Shown: positions 55,074 through 63,953 of the stretch, one piece after another
Position numbering within the stretch: the stretch's first letter is position 1
Layout: each line of letters opens with the position of its first letter
From: Saprospiraceae bacterium UBA2329
GTDB taxonomy: Bacteria; Bacteroidota; Bacteroidia; Chitinophagales; Saprospiraceae
Length of the DNA stretch: 64,000 bases
Assembly (NCBI GenBank): GCA_002344975.1
Contig: DDUV01000057.1
Span: 1-64,000 of the forward strand
Direction of reading: 5' to 3'
Translations under genes and position numbers: made by a program
Notes under the pieces: generated by a model
The model's database searches: none
What the model saw: the letters and a program-made list of their open reading frames with translations, nothing else
Told to the model about the DNA's origin: nothing

Positions 55074-56096
55074 ATGACCTTACAAGAACGACTATCAGCA
55101 CTGAGCGAACTGGGACGCCGGCTGCAACTGCCCGACGACTATCTGGACGCTGTGATTCACCGCACGGCTTTCAATAACGGCTGGTTTACGCCTGAAAATC
55201 AGCGCAAAGCGATACAGGCCATCGCCACGCGTATGCTGGATGCGGACAAGTTGCACGCTTGGGCAGGCCGCTATTTTTTGCCCGATGCGCCCGCCCTCAA
55301 AACGGTGGGCTTGGTCATGGCTGGCAATATCCCTCTCGTGGGCTGGCACGATGTGCAGTGCGTGTTTACTGCGGGGCACCGCGCACAGATCAAGCTGTCG
55401 GACAAAGATCAGTACCTGCTGCCTTGCCTGCTGAGGATGTTGGAACAGATAGATGCCCGCACGGCAGCTTACTTTGAGATGGTGCATCAGTTGCGGGATT
55501 TCGACGCCGTCATCGCTACGGGCAGCAACAACACCTCGCGCTATTTCGAGTCTTATTTCGCGCATGTGCCCCACATCATTCGGCGCAACCGGAATGCCGT
55601 TGCCGTTCTCGACGGTTCGGAATCGGCAGAAGCATTGGCGGCCCTCGGCGACGATGTTTTTCGGTTTTTCGGGCTGGGCTGCCGAAATGTTTCCAAAATA
55701 TATGTGCCTCAGGATTATGACTTTATGCCCTTGCTGAATGCGCTGCATGAATACCGGGAAATCGTTTTGCACGATAAATACAAAAATAATTTCGACTACA
55801 ATTTTGCGCTCTACACCCTCAATAAAACGCCCTTTTACATGGCCGGCAGCGTTATGCTCACCGAAAATGCGGGCTTCAGTTCGCGCATAGCGGCTCTGCA
55901 CTACGAGCGCTATGACAAGGTAGCGGCATTAGAGCAACAATTGTCTGCGCACCGGGACGCCATTCAGTGCGTGATCGGACGCCCCGGTTTATTGGCTCAT
56001 ACAGAGGTGATTGCCTTCGGGCGTGCGCAGGAACCGGAACTCTGGGACTATGCCGACGGCGTGGATACGATGCAGTTTTTGTTGTTGCTGGGGTGA
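55074..56096 (+). CDS. Acyl-CoA reductase (LuxC-like)
   Basis: Protein of 340 residues from the ATG at 55074 (MTLQERLSALSELGRRLQL). An aldehyde-dehydrogenase-like fold is suggested by TVGLVMAGNIPLVGWHD, AVIATGSNNTSRYFESYF and the cysteine region FFGLGCRNVSKIYVP, where Cys would form the acyl-thioester. This family is common in Bacteroidota as 'acyl-CoA reductase'; substrate chain length is unknown. It follows the RlmI-like gene by 35 bp, with a possible weak promoter between. Confidence 0.87.
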   Translation: MTLQERLSALSELGRRLQLPDDYLDAVIHRTAFNNGWFTPENQRKAIQAIATRMLDADKLHAWAGRYFLPDAPALKTVGLVMAGNIPLVGWHDVQCVFTAGHRAQIKLSDKDQYLLPCLLRMLEQIDARTAAYFEMVHQLRDFDAVIATGSNNTSRYFESYFAHVPHIIRRNRNAVAVLDGSESAEALAALGDDVFRFFGLGCRNVSKIYVPQDYDFMPLLNALHEYREIVLHDKYKNNFDYNFALYTLNKTPFYMAGSVMLTENAGFSSRIAALHYERYDKVAALEQQLSAHRDAIQCVIGRPGLLAHTEVIAFGRAQEPELWDYADGVDTMQFLLLLG

Positions 56097-56170
56097 GGAA
56101 TCTTTTCCCTCCTTTGCGCTGTTATGTAATCTGAAAAAAGCAGCCCCTTTTGCATTACGAACCAACCAAC

Positions 56171-56665
56171 ATGAGTCAAACAACCGTAACTTTTGCGCAA
56201 TTCTTAGCCAAATTTCCCGAAATCGAATTGCCTGTCGTGCTCAACGACGAAGCGCACCACACCTTCAGCACCGAAAACAGCCCGTTGGCCGAGGCCATGA
56301 TCGCGCAGTACATCCTGCCCGCTGAACCGGAAGAAGCTGACGAAATGACCGAGTTTGTACCTTGCTTCAAACTGCCCAAAACAGAAGGATTTCATGCCGT
56401 CGTTTACTGGCGGGCCGGCCTGATGAACTACCAGTATGTGCTGGTCACCTTTGCTAAAAAAGGCCAACTGATAGACCGCCGGGTAATAGCCGGAACTTTT
56501 GTGAACGGCCAAATGATTACGCAGTCAGTAGCCACCATCAATGAAGAAAACGAAATTTTTGTGGCCTCCGGGCAGTCCGATGCTCAAGACGAAACCTACG
56601 ACCCCGCGTCCAGTACCGCTTATGAATTGGAATTGCTGCCCGACGGCCTGATTGTCAATAATTAA
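56171..56665 (+). CDS. Conserved-looking hypothetical protein upstream of rnr
   Basis: Protein of 164 residues; MSQTTVTFAQFLAKFPEIEL at 56171 is the likely start. No signal peptide or membrane helix. Features: LPVVLNDEAHHTFSTENSPL, MTEFVPCFKLPKTEGFHAV, YQYVLVTFAKKGQLIDRRV. I recognise no family. Its stop is directly followed by an ATG that could start RNase R (TAAATG), so the two genes are probably cotranscribed. Confidence 0.72.
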   Translation: MSQTTVTFAQFLAKFPEIELPVVLNDEAHHTFSTENSPLAEAMIAQYILPAEPEEADEMTEFVPCFKLPKTEGFHAVVYWRAGLMNYQYVLVTFAKKGQLIDRRVIAGTFVNGQMITQSVATINEENEIFVASGQSDAQDETYDPASSTAYELELLPDGLIVNN

Positions 56666-58867
56666 ATGTATTCACACAACTTACCCATGACCAAACAACG
56701 CAAACCGCGCGAAAAACCTGCCGGACGAGGCAAAACCTCACAGGGCAGAAAACTCAGCGCAGCCCAACTACAACAAGCTGTTTTACAACTGTTTCAGAAC
56801 AATCCTAAAAAGCGATTCAACCCTAAACAAGTCATTCAGCACCTTCGGATAGACAACAACAAAGACTCTGTGCAGCACGCCCTCCACACATTGGTGGAAG
56901 CCCGCCTGCTGGCGCCGCTCGAAGATTTTAAGTTCAAACTGCGGTCTGAAGGACCCCCGACCTCCAAAATCGGCTCTTACGAGGGCTACATTGACATGAC
57001 CCGCACCGGCTCGGCCTACGTCACCTGCGACAAAGTGGAAGAGGACGTTCACGTTGCTGCACGGTACATGAACGGCGCCATGCACGGCGACCGCGTGCGC
57101 CTCAACGTGTGGAAACCCCGCGGCCGCCAACGCCCGGAAGGAGAGGTGCTGGAAGTACTCGAACGCGCCTCCACCCATTTTGTGGGCACCATCTGGCTGC
57201 ACCATCGCTATGCTGTGGTATCGCCCGAAATGAAGGTGCCGCTCGATATTTATGTGGAACTCGCCAACACCAAAGGCGCCAAAGACGGCGATAAAGTGGT
57301 GGTAAAAATAACGAAGTACGACACCGGCCGCTTCACCACGATGGAAGGCGTAGTGACCACCGTACTCGGCCAGGCAGGCAGCCACGATATTGAAATGCAG
57401 GCCATCCTCATCAACAATGGTTTTGATCTGGAATTTTCGGAAACCGCCCTCGAAGAAGCCGCCGGCATTTCAGAAAGCATTGAAACAGAAGAAATTGCCC
57501 GCCGCCGGGACATGCGCGACACCTTCACCATCACCATTGACCCCTTCAACGCCAAAGACTTTGACGATGCACTCTCGCTGCGCTACTTAGACGACGGCCT
57601 CTGCGAAGTGGGCGTGCATATTGCCGATGTGACGCACTACCTCAAGCCCGACGGCGCCTTGGATAAAGACGCCTACCGCCGTTCTACCTCGGTGTATTTG
57701 GTGGATCGCGTGCTGCCCATGCTGCCCGAAAAGCTCTCCAACGAACTGTGCTCGCTGCGGCCCAACGAAGACAAACTCACGTTTTCGGCCGTTTTTGTAT
57801 TTGATAAAAACAGCAAAATCATAGAGCGCTGGTTTGGCAAAACCGTCATTCATTCCGATCGCCGCTTCACTTATGAAGAAGTGCAGGAAATTTTGGATGC
57901 AGGCCAGGGCGAGCATGTAAAGGAGTTGAAACACCTGAACAAAATAGCCGAAAAGCTGCGCAAAGACCGCTTCAAAAAGGGTTCCATCAATTTTGAAACC
58001 CCGGAGGTACAGTTCCGCCTGGCCCCCGACGGCACGCCCATCGAAGCCTTTGTAAAAGAGCGCAAAGACGCACACCTGCTCATAGAAGATTTCATGTTGC
58101 TGGCCAATCGCGAAGTGGCCACGTTCATTCATGAAAAAGGCAAAGGCAGCGAAATCCCCTTCGTGTACCGCATCCACGACGAGCCGAATCCTGAAAAGCT
58201 GGAAGAATTTGCCCGTTTCGCCCGCGAGTTCGGTTTCGATATGGATTTGGGTTCGCCCAAAGGTATTTCCAGTTCGCTCAATCGCTTGGTAGAAGCGGCT
58301 CGTCACGAACCCGCGCTCAAGCTCCTCGAACAGCCCGCTATCCGCACCATGGCCAAAGCCGTGTACTCCACCGGCAACATAGGCCACTACGGGCTGGCAT
58401 TCCAGTATTATTCGCACTTCACCTCGCCCATACGCCGCTACTCCGACGTGCTGGCACACAGGATTTTAGAGCAAAACCTGCTGCCCGATGTCTATTACCG
58501 CGTCAAAAAAGAGAAGCTCGAAGAGCAGTGCAAGCACATCTCCATGCAGGAACGCAAGGCCATGGAGGCCGAGCGGGAATCGGTGAAGTACAAGCAGGCC
58601 GAATACATGGAAAAACACCTGGGGCAGGAGTTCGACGGCGTCATTTCGGGCATGTCGGAGCGGGGCATTTTCGTTACCCTCACCGAAACGCTGTGCGAAG
58701 GCATGGTGAGTTTCGATTCGATGGGCGAGCCGTTCCGCGAACTCAATAGTAAGTTGAGAGTCAAGGGAATGTACTCTGGTCGCGAGCTGAAAACCGGCGA
58801 TGCGATCCGCGTAAAAGTGGTACGTACCGACCTCAGCCGGCGGGTGATAGATATGGAACTGGTATAG
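56666..58867 (+). CDS. rnr: Ribonuclease R
   Basis: Exoribonuclease of 733 residues; an alternative start at 56687 (MTKQRKPREK) would shorten it by seven. Order: basic N-terminus, winged helix (about 35-85), cold-shock domains (about 90-240), the RNB catalytic domain (about 285-610: TIDPFNAKDFDDALSL with Mg-binding aspartates, HYGLAFQYYSHFTSPIRRY), and a C-terminal S1 domain (QEFDGVISGMSERGIFVTL). It degrades structured RNA 3' to 5'. Confidence 0.96.
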   Translation: MYSHNLPMTKQRKPREKPAGRGKTSQGRKLSAAQLQQAVLQLFQNNPKKRFNPKQVIQHLRIDNNKDSVQHALHTLVEARLLAPLEDFKFKLRSEGPPTSKIGSYEGYIDMTRTGSAYVTCDKVEEDVHVAARYMNGAMHGDRVRLNVWKPRGRQRPEGEVLEVLERASTHFVGTIWLHHRYAVVSPEMKVPLDIYVELANTKGAKDGDKVVVKITKYDTGRFTTMEGVVTTVLGQAGSHDIEMQAILINNGFDLEFSETALEEAAGISESIETEEIARRRDMRDTFTITIDPFNAKDFDDALSLRYLDDGLCEVGVHIADVTHYLKPDGALDKDAYRRSTSVYLVDRVLPMLPEKLSNELCSLRPNEDKLTFSAVFVFDKNSKIIERWFGKTVIHSDRRFTYEEVQEILDAGQGEHVKELKHLNKIAEKLRKDRFKKGSINFETPEVQFRLAPDGTPIEAFVKERKDAHLLIEDFMLLANREVATFIHEKGKGSEIPFVYRIHDEPNPEKLEEFARFAREFGFDMDLGSPKGISSSLNRLVEAARHEPALKLLEQPAIRTMAKAVYSTGNIGHYGLAFQYYSHFTSPIRRYSDVLAHRILEQNLLPDVYYRVKKEKLEEQCKHISMQERKAMEAERESVKYKQAEYMEKHLGQEFDGVISGMSERGIFVTLTETLCEGMVSFDSMGEPFRELNSKLRVKGMYSGRELKTGDAIRVKVVRTDLSRRVIDMELV

Positions 58868-58917
58868 GGCAAAAACACTTCCCCGCCAAAATACTACCAT
58901 ACCTCCGCGATATTGTC

Positions 58918-58925
58918 TATTTTTG
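58918..58925 (+). promoter_or_regulatory. -7 element upstream of ftsK
   Basis: TATTTTTG fits TAnnTTTG, 45 bp before the ftsK ATG. No convincing TTG at the usual distance was seen. Confidence 0.45.
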
Positions 58926-58970
58926 CCCATCGTCTGCACCAACAACATCGTGCTTACGACCTTTTAGTAC

Positions 58971-61415
58971 ATGGCGACGAAACCGCGAAATAAAAACCAG
59001 TTGGCGCTCAAACTTGGCGTAAATGACGAGCGCATCCCGAAGCTGTTAGGTGTAATATGCTGGTTTCTGGCATTTTACCTCTTCATAGCCTTCTTTTCCT
59101 ATCTCTTCACCTGGAAGACTGATCAGGACGAAGTGCTCCGTTTTTCATGGAGTTTGCTGACCGCAGACGTGAGTATGTCCAATTGGTTGGGCCGTTTGGG
59201 AGCCATTATTTCCAACATGTTTTTTTATTGGGGACTGGGGCTTCCGTCCTTTGGCTTTGTGTATCTGCTCATGGCCGGCGGCAGGTCTTTGATGAAGCGC
59301 TTGGACGCTTCTGTGTGGATAGATAAACTACGCATCACGTCTGTTTTGATGTTGTTGTTTGCGGTATTTTTAGAGTTTATCTTCGGCAATGCAGCCTTTC
59401 CCTGGGGCGGCGCCATTGGCGAATCCATTGCTACCTGGCTGCAAAATCTGTTGGGAGTGGTAGGTCTCGGCACGCTGTTTCTGCTCGTCATCATCGGCGT
59501 CATCACCTGGGTATTCAATCCCAACTACAACGACATGACCTTCCGCAGCGCGGTGGAGAGCGTGACGGAATACATCCGCGATTTTTTCACCGGCAGGCTC
59601 TACCGGCGTCAAAGGGCAGCCGAACAAGCCGCCGCCAATGCTGCCGCTGAAGAAAAAGCACAGCCACGCCCGCGGCCATTACCGGCCGGGGAAGAAGAAT
59701 CCCAACTCTCGCTCGATCTTGATCAGCGTCTGCGTCCTACCTCCCCCTCGCTTCGTCCGGAAGGCGCCGAGTTGGAAATCCAAACGCCCATAGCGCCTGA
59801 ACCTGAGCCGATTGCCACCAGTGCTGCGCCGCCGCCGATGCAACCATCCGACAACATCGCCGGCATTTCGCAGGAAAATGTTGACCACAGCGAGCCGTAT
59901 GATCCCACGCTGGAGTTGTCTTCGTACGAAAATCCGGTGTTGTCTTTGCTGGAAGATTATTCCGATCAAAAAGTAGAAGTGGACCGCGCCGAATTGGAGG
60001 CCAACAAAGACCAGATCATCGAAACCCTGCTCAATTACAAAATCGAGATCACCAAAATACGCGCCACCATCGGGCCAACAGTCACGCTGTACGAAATTGT
60101 GCCGGCGCCCGGCGTGCGCATCAGTCGCATCAAAAACCTCGAAGACGACATCGCGCTGAGCCTGGCCGCGTTGGGCATCCGCATCATTGCGCCCATCCCC
60201 GGCAAGGGCACCATCGGTATTGAAGTGCCCAACAAAAACAAGCAGGTTGTGTCCATGAAGGAGGTGCTGCAGCACGAAAAATTCCGCCGCGCCAAAATGG
60301 ACCTGCCCATCGCCTTGGGCAAAACCATCTCCAACGAAATCGTAGTGACCGACCTTGCCAAGATGCCTCACCTGCTCATGGCCGGTGCTACGGGGCAGGG
60401 TAAATCGGTGGGTATCAACGCAGTACTCATGTCGCTGTTGTACAAAAAGCACCCTTCGCAGGTCAAGCTCGTACTCATTGACCCCAAAAAAGTGGAGCTT
60501 TCGCCTTACGGCAAACTCGAAAACCACTATTTGGCCATTCTGCCCGGCCAGGAAGAACCCATTGTGACCGAAACCAACAAGGTCATCCATACGCTCAACT
60601 CCCTGTGCATCGAAATGGACACGCGCTACAACCTGCTCAAAAAAGCCGGCGCGCGCAACATCCGCGAGTACAATGAGAAGTTTGTGCAACGCCAGCTCAA
60701 CCCGCAAAAGGGCCACAAATTCATGCCTTTCATCGTGCTGGTGATAGACGAATTTGCCGACCTCATCATGACCGCCGGCAAGGAAGTAGAACTGCCCCTG
60801 GGCCGCCTTGCTCAATTGGCCCGCGCCATCGGCATCCACATCATCATTGCTACACAGCGCCCCTCGGTCAACATCATCACGGGCGTTATCAAGGCCAACT
60901 TCCCGGCCCGCGTCGCGTTCAAAGTATCGGCCAAAGTGGACTCCCGCACCATCCTCGACGCCAGCGGCGCCGACCAGCTCATCGGTCGGGGCGACATGCT
61001 GCTGTCCGTAGGCGGCGACATGATTCGCGTGCAGTGCGCCTTTGTGGACACGCCCGAAGTGGAGCGCGTGGTAGAGTTCATCAATCAGCAGCCGGGCTAT
61101 GCCGAGCCGTACCTCCTGCCCGAATTCCACGGCGAAGAGGGCGAAGGCTTAGCCGGTAGCAACGGCCCCTTGCGCTATTCCGATCTCGACGAAATGTTTG
61201 AAGATGCCGCCCGCCTCATCATCCAAACGCAGCACGGCTCTACCTCCATGATTCAGCGCAGGCTCAAATTGGGTTATAACCGCGCAGGTCGCCTCATGGA
61301 CCAACTCGAATCGGCCGGCATCGTAGGCGCCGCCGACGGCAGCAAGGCCCGCGAGGTGCTCATTTACGACGAGATGGAGTTGAACCGGTTTTTGGAGGAT
61401 TTGAAGAGGCGGTAA
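58971..61415 (+). CDS. ftsK: DNA translocase FtsK/SpoIIIE
   Basis: Division-associated DNA pump of 814 residues. Four membrane helices in about residues 25-185, a Pro/Glu-rich linker (about 215-310), the alpha/beta motor with Walker A GATGQGKSVG (about residue 470) and Walker B VLVIDEFADLIM (about 590), and a C-terminal winged-helix gamma domain (SMIQRRLKLGYNRAGRLMD). It segregates the chromosome terminus at the septum. The cyclase gene follows by 14 bp. Confidence 0.96.
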   Translation: MATKPRNKNQLALKLGVNDERIPKLLGVICWFLAFYLFIAFFSYLFTWKTDQDEVLRFSWSLLTADVSMSNWLGRLGAIISNMFFYWGLGLPSFGFVYLLMAGGRSLMKRLDASVWIDKLRITSVLMLLFAVFLEFIFGNAAFPWGGAIGESIATWLQNLLGVVGLGTLFLLVIIGVITWVFNPNYNDMTFRSAVESVTEYIRDFFTGRLYRRQRAAEQAAANAAAEEKAQPRPRPLPAGEEESQLSLDLDQRLRPTSPSLRPEGAELEIQTPIAPEPEPIATSAAPPPMQPSDNIAGISQENVDHSEPYDPTLELSSYENPVLSLLEDYSDQKVEVDRAELEANKDQIIETLLNYKIEITKIRATIGPTVTLYEIVPAPGVRISRIKNLEDDIALSLAALGIRIIAPIPGKGTIGIEVPNKNKQVVSMKEVLQHEKFRRAKMDLPIALGKTISNEIVVTDLAKMPHLLMAGATGQGKSVGINAVLMSLLYKKHPSQVKLVLIDPKKVELSPYGKLENHYLAILPGQEEPIVTETNKVIHTLNSLCIEMDTRYNLLKKAGARNIREYNEKFVQRQLNPQKGHKFMPFIVLVIDEFADLIMTAGKEVELPLGRLAQLARAIGIHIIIATQRPSVNIITGVIKANFPARVAFKVSAKVDSRTILDASGADQLIGRGDMLLSVGGDMIRVQCAFVDTPEVERVVEFINQQPGYAEPYLLPEFHGEEGEGLAGSNGPLRYSDLDEMFEDAARLIIQTQHGSTSMIQRRLKLGYNRAGRLMDQLESAGIVGAADGSKAREVLIYDEMELNRFLEDLKRR

Positions 61416-61429
61416 TAAATAAAATTTTC

Positions 61430-63106
61430 ATGACACGAATCATTTTCACACTGACATTCAGCCTGTTCTGTGGCTTACTGTTTTCACAAACAGCCGACGA
61501 GCTGCTCCGCGACTTGCAACAGGCCACCACCGCCAAAGAAAAAATGCTCATTAATTTTCAGATTGCTGAGACCTACATGCGCGGCGGAGACCGGGAAAAA
61601 GCCATTGATTTTGCCAGAACCGCCCATCAGTCTTCCATAGAGCAAAGCAACAACGGCATGGCAGCCCGCTCGGCCTACCTCATCGGCGATGCTTACGAGC
61701 GCCTGCGCAACGACCGAAACGCCGAAACCTGGTACAAAACCTGTCTCAATTTTGCCAAAACTGCCGGCGACTTCGACCTCATCGTACAGAGTGTGAAAAA
61801 ACGCAGCAAAATTGCCACCAAAGACGGCAACTACCGCCGCGCCTACGAAATCAATCAGGAAGCCTTCGATTTTTTCAGCGGTAAAGGCACCAGCATTTCC
61901 GATCTGGAAGGCAAGTACGAAAATCAAAAGGTCATTCTGGATCGCGAAAAACGGGTGCTCGTAGAAGAGAAAAACCGGCTGGAGCGCGAAATTGCCTCTA
62001 TGGCCGCAGAACGCGACCAACTCAGTACCGACAAAACACATTTAGAGTCGCGGCAGCAGGAATTGGTACAGCAAAAGGCCAAAGTGGAAGAGCAGATTTC
62101 TGAAAAGGAACAGGCGCTGGTTTCAGTAGCCGAAGAAAAGCGCAAAGTGGAAGAAGTGGCACAGCAAAAAGAAGCTGCCCTGAAAAATCTCTCCCGCGAG
62201 AAACTCATACAGGAAGCTGCCCTCAACGCTGCCAAAAAAGAAAGCGCAGAAGCCGAACTAGCTGTGCAACAGGAGAAAAGCCTCCGCGAGCAGGAGAAAA
62301 GCCTCCGCGAAAAAACGCTCCTCCAGGCATTGCTGGGTGGCGCAATAGGCGCTTTGATCCTGTTTTTTATGACCCTGCTGTACCTGTCGAGCCGCAGGGC
62401 CAAGTCCAGTCTACAGCGCAAAAATAAACTCATTGAGATGGAACGCGAGCGCTCCGATGAACTGTTGTTCAACATCTTGCCCAAGTCTATCGGCGAGGAA
62501 TTGAAGGAATTCGGCAAGGCCCGCGCCCGCAAGTTCGAGCAGGCTACGGTGCTGTTCACCGATTTCAAAAACTTCACTAAAATATCGGAAACCCTCAGTC
62601 CGGAAGACCTCGTGGCCGAAATTGACCGCTGTTTCAAAGGTTTCGATTTTATCATCTCGCAGTATCCCGACATTGAAAAAATAAAGACCATCGGCGACGC
62701 TTATATGTGTGCCTCAGGTTTGAACGAAGGGGGCAGTTCGCCCGACAACCTGCTGCGCGCAGCCTTAGAAATGCAAGAATTTTTGGATGAGCAAAAGGTA
62801 GAGCGCCAACGCTTGGGCAAACCCTACTTCGAGGCCCGCATCGGCCTGCATACAGGCCCGGTGGTGGCCGGCGTGGTGGGCGTCAATAAATTTGCCTACG
62901 ACATCTGGGGCGACACGGTGAACATTGCCGCCCGCATGGAGGCCCAATGCGAAGAGGGCCGCATCAATATTTCAGAAACTACCTACAACCTCGTGCGCTA
63001 CTCATTTGAATGCACTTACCGGGGTAAAGTAGAGGCCAAAAATAAAGGCGCCATAGATATGTACTATGTAGAGCGGGAATTGGCCGGCAGCGGTGTGTAT
63101 TCGTGA
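61430..63106 (+). CDS. Membrane class III adenylate cyclase with TPR-like sensor
   Basis: Protein of 558 residues. Signal peptide (MTRIIFTLTFSLFCGLLFSQ), a helical TPR-like periplasmic region (about 25-160), a long coiled coil (about 165-290), one membrane helix (about 297-318), then a class III cyclase domain (about 369-550). Metal-binding Asp residues occur in LFTDFKNFT and IGDAYMCAS. Purine-selecting positions are Lys in KIKTIGDAY and Asp in YDIWGDTVN, the ATP-specific combination, and the transition-state Arg/Asn region VNIAARM is intact. It should make cAMP. It lies in one unit with ftsK. Confidence 0.9.
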   Translation: MTRIIFTLTFSLFCGLLFSQTADELLRDLQQATTAKEKMLINFQIAETYMRGGDREKAIDFARTAHQSSIEQSNNGMAARSAYLIGDAYERLRNDRNAETWYKTCLNFAKTAGDFDLIVQSVKKRSKIATKDGNYRRAYEINQEAFDFFSGKGTSISDLEGKYENQKVILDREKRVLVEEKNRLEREIASMAAERDQLSTDKTHLESRQQELVQQKAKVEEQISEKEQALVSVAEEKRKVEEVAQQKEAALKNLSREKLIQEAALNAAKKESAEAELAVQQEKSLREQEKSLREKTLLQALLGGAIGALILFFMTLLYLSSRRAKSSLQRKNKLIEMERERSDELLFNILPKSIGEELKEFGKARARKFEQATVLFTDFKNFTKISETLSPEDLVAEIDRCFKGFDFIISQYPDIEKIKTIGDAYMCASGLNEGGSSPDNLLRAALEMQEFLDEQKVERQRLGKPYFEARIGLHTGPVVAGVVGVNKFAYDIWGDTVNIAARMEAQCEEGRINISETTYNLVRYSFECTYRGKVEAKNKGAIDMYYVERELAGSGVYS

Positions 63107-63632
63107 GGCGGGCGAGTAAAAAACTGCTCAGGTAGTGGACTCACTTTAATGAACAGTCTCTCGTTTTTTTTCGCTCCTGAAAGTTTTTTTGAAAAAATTT
63201 AAATGCCCGGAAACTTTCAGGGCATAGCCTCCTGTTATTGCCCCGTTCTTGCATCTGAAATGCCGCAGGAACGAAACATCAAAAACACTTTTTCGGAAAA
63301 ACAACAAAATCTTCCAACCATGTTGCGCAACCACATTTCCATCACCACGCACTTCGTCCGGCCGTGCGACCCCTCAGATTGCTGCGGGTTCCGACCGTTT
63401 CGGAAGTGTTGCCCCCGCGACGGGCAGCAGGTGGATGGGTTGCGTAAAAAGTTACGCCCCCTCGGAGCCGGCTGAAAACGGCGCCTCCTCAAAAACTTCT
63501 TCTCTTTTTTCTTGCACTATGCAGCGCGAACAGCACTGGTACTGATCGAAGGCGTTACTTCGCATCCGAATCAGAAAAACACGCCTCGAATTTTTGTCCT
63601 TGCTGTTCCTGTTGTTCAGTGATTTGAAAAAC
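63107..63632. other. Gene-free 526-bp gap before the tRNA array
   Basis: No coding frame here has plausible composition or start. It contains an 11-bp inverted repeat CCTGAAAGTTT (63176-63186)/AAACTTTCAGG (63211-63221) and an overlapping ATGCCC/GGGCAT pair (63203-63208/63220-63225), which could not both form. A TTG at 63600-63602 with GTGATTTG at 63619-63626 is a weak promoter candidate for the tRNAs. Confidence 0.55.
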
Positions 63633-63706
63633 AGCCCTTTAGCCCAACCGGCAGAGGCAATGGTTTCAGAAGCCATTCAGTTTCGGTTCGAATCCGAAAG
63701 GGGCTA
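63633..63706 (+). tRNA. tRNA with CAG anticodon (Leu codon CUG) but class I shape
   Basis: Acceptor AGCCCTT/AGGGGCT (7 bp, one G-U), TA at 8-9, D stem GCCC/AGGC (one C-A mismatch), anticodon stem ATGGT/GCCAT with loop TTCAGAA (anticodon CAG), 5-nt variable loop TCAGT, T arm TTCGG-TTCGAAT-CCGAA, A73, no encoded CCA. Bacterial tRNA-Leu normally has a long variable arm; this one does not. Confidence 0.8.
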
Positions 63707-63715
63707 CCTGTATAT

Positions 63716-63788
63716 GGTGACATGGCGCAACGGCAAGCGCACCCGACTGTCTATCGGAAGGTTGTGGGTTCAAATCCCATTGTCACCG
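63716..63788 (+). tRNA. tRNA-Asp(GTC)-like
   Basis: Acceptor GGTGACA/TGTCACC, D stem GCGC/GCGC with 8-nt loop, anticodon stem CCCGA/TCGGA (outer C-A mismatch), loop CTGTCTA (anticodon GTC, but T at 37 where a purine is expected), T arm GTGGG-TTCAAAT-CCCAT, G73 as in Asp tRNAs, no CCA. Confidence 0.8.
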
Positions 63789-63796
63789 CTTGTAAT

Positions 63797-63867
63797 AGCC
63801 CGGTCGTTCAATGGCAGGACGGGGGAATACGAATCCCCAAACGAAGGTTCGACTCCTTCCCTGGCTT
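63797..63867 (+). tRNA. tRNA-Arg(ACG)
   Basis: Acceptor AGCCCGG/CCTGGCT (one C-T mismatch), D stem GTTC/GGAC with 7-nt loop, anticodon stem GGGGA/TCCCC with loop ATACGAA (anticodon ACG, A34 expected to become inosine), 4-nt variable loop, T arm GAAGG-TTCGACT-CCTTC, no CCA. Confidence 0.82.
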
Positions 63868-63874
63868 CGTAGCA

Positions 63875-63945
63875 GTGAGAGTGGTTTAATGGCAGAACGC
63901 CGGTATGCCAAGCCGGAGACAGGAGTTCGATTCTCCTCTTTCGCT
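63875..63945 (+). tRNA. tRNA-Gly(GCC)
   Basis: Acceptor GTGAGAG/CTTTCGC (two G-U pairs), D stem GTTT/GAAC with 7-nt loop AATGGCA, anticodon stem CCGGT/GCCGG with loop ATGCCAA (anticodon GCC), 4-nt variable loop, T arm AGGAG-TTCGATT-CTCCT, no CCA. Confidence 0.85.
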
Positions 63946-63953
63946 CTGTATTT

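Noticed and set aside
59679..61130. 483-residue minus-strand frame in ftsK
   Set aside because: Antisense to the FtsK motor motifs; His/Gly-rich shadow.
63203..63475. 90-residue frame before the tRNA array
   Set aside because: Cys/Arg-rich composition, overlapping frames on both strands, no start signal; judged non-coding.
63361..63480. Additional tRNA gene in the GC-rich stretch
   Set aside because: GGGTTCCGACC looks like a T-arm, but no acceptor, D or anticodon stems could be built around it.
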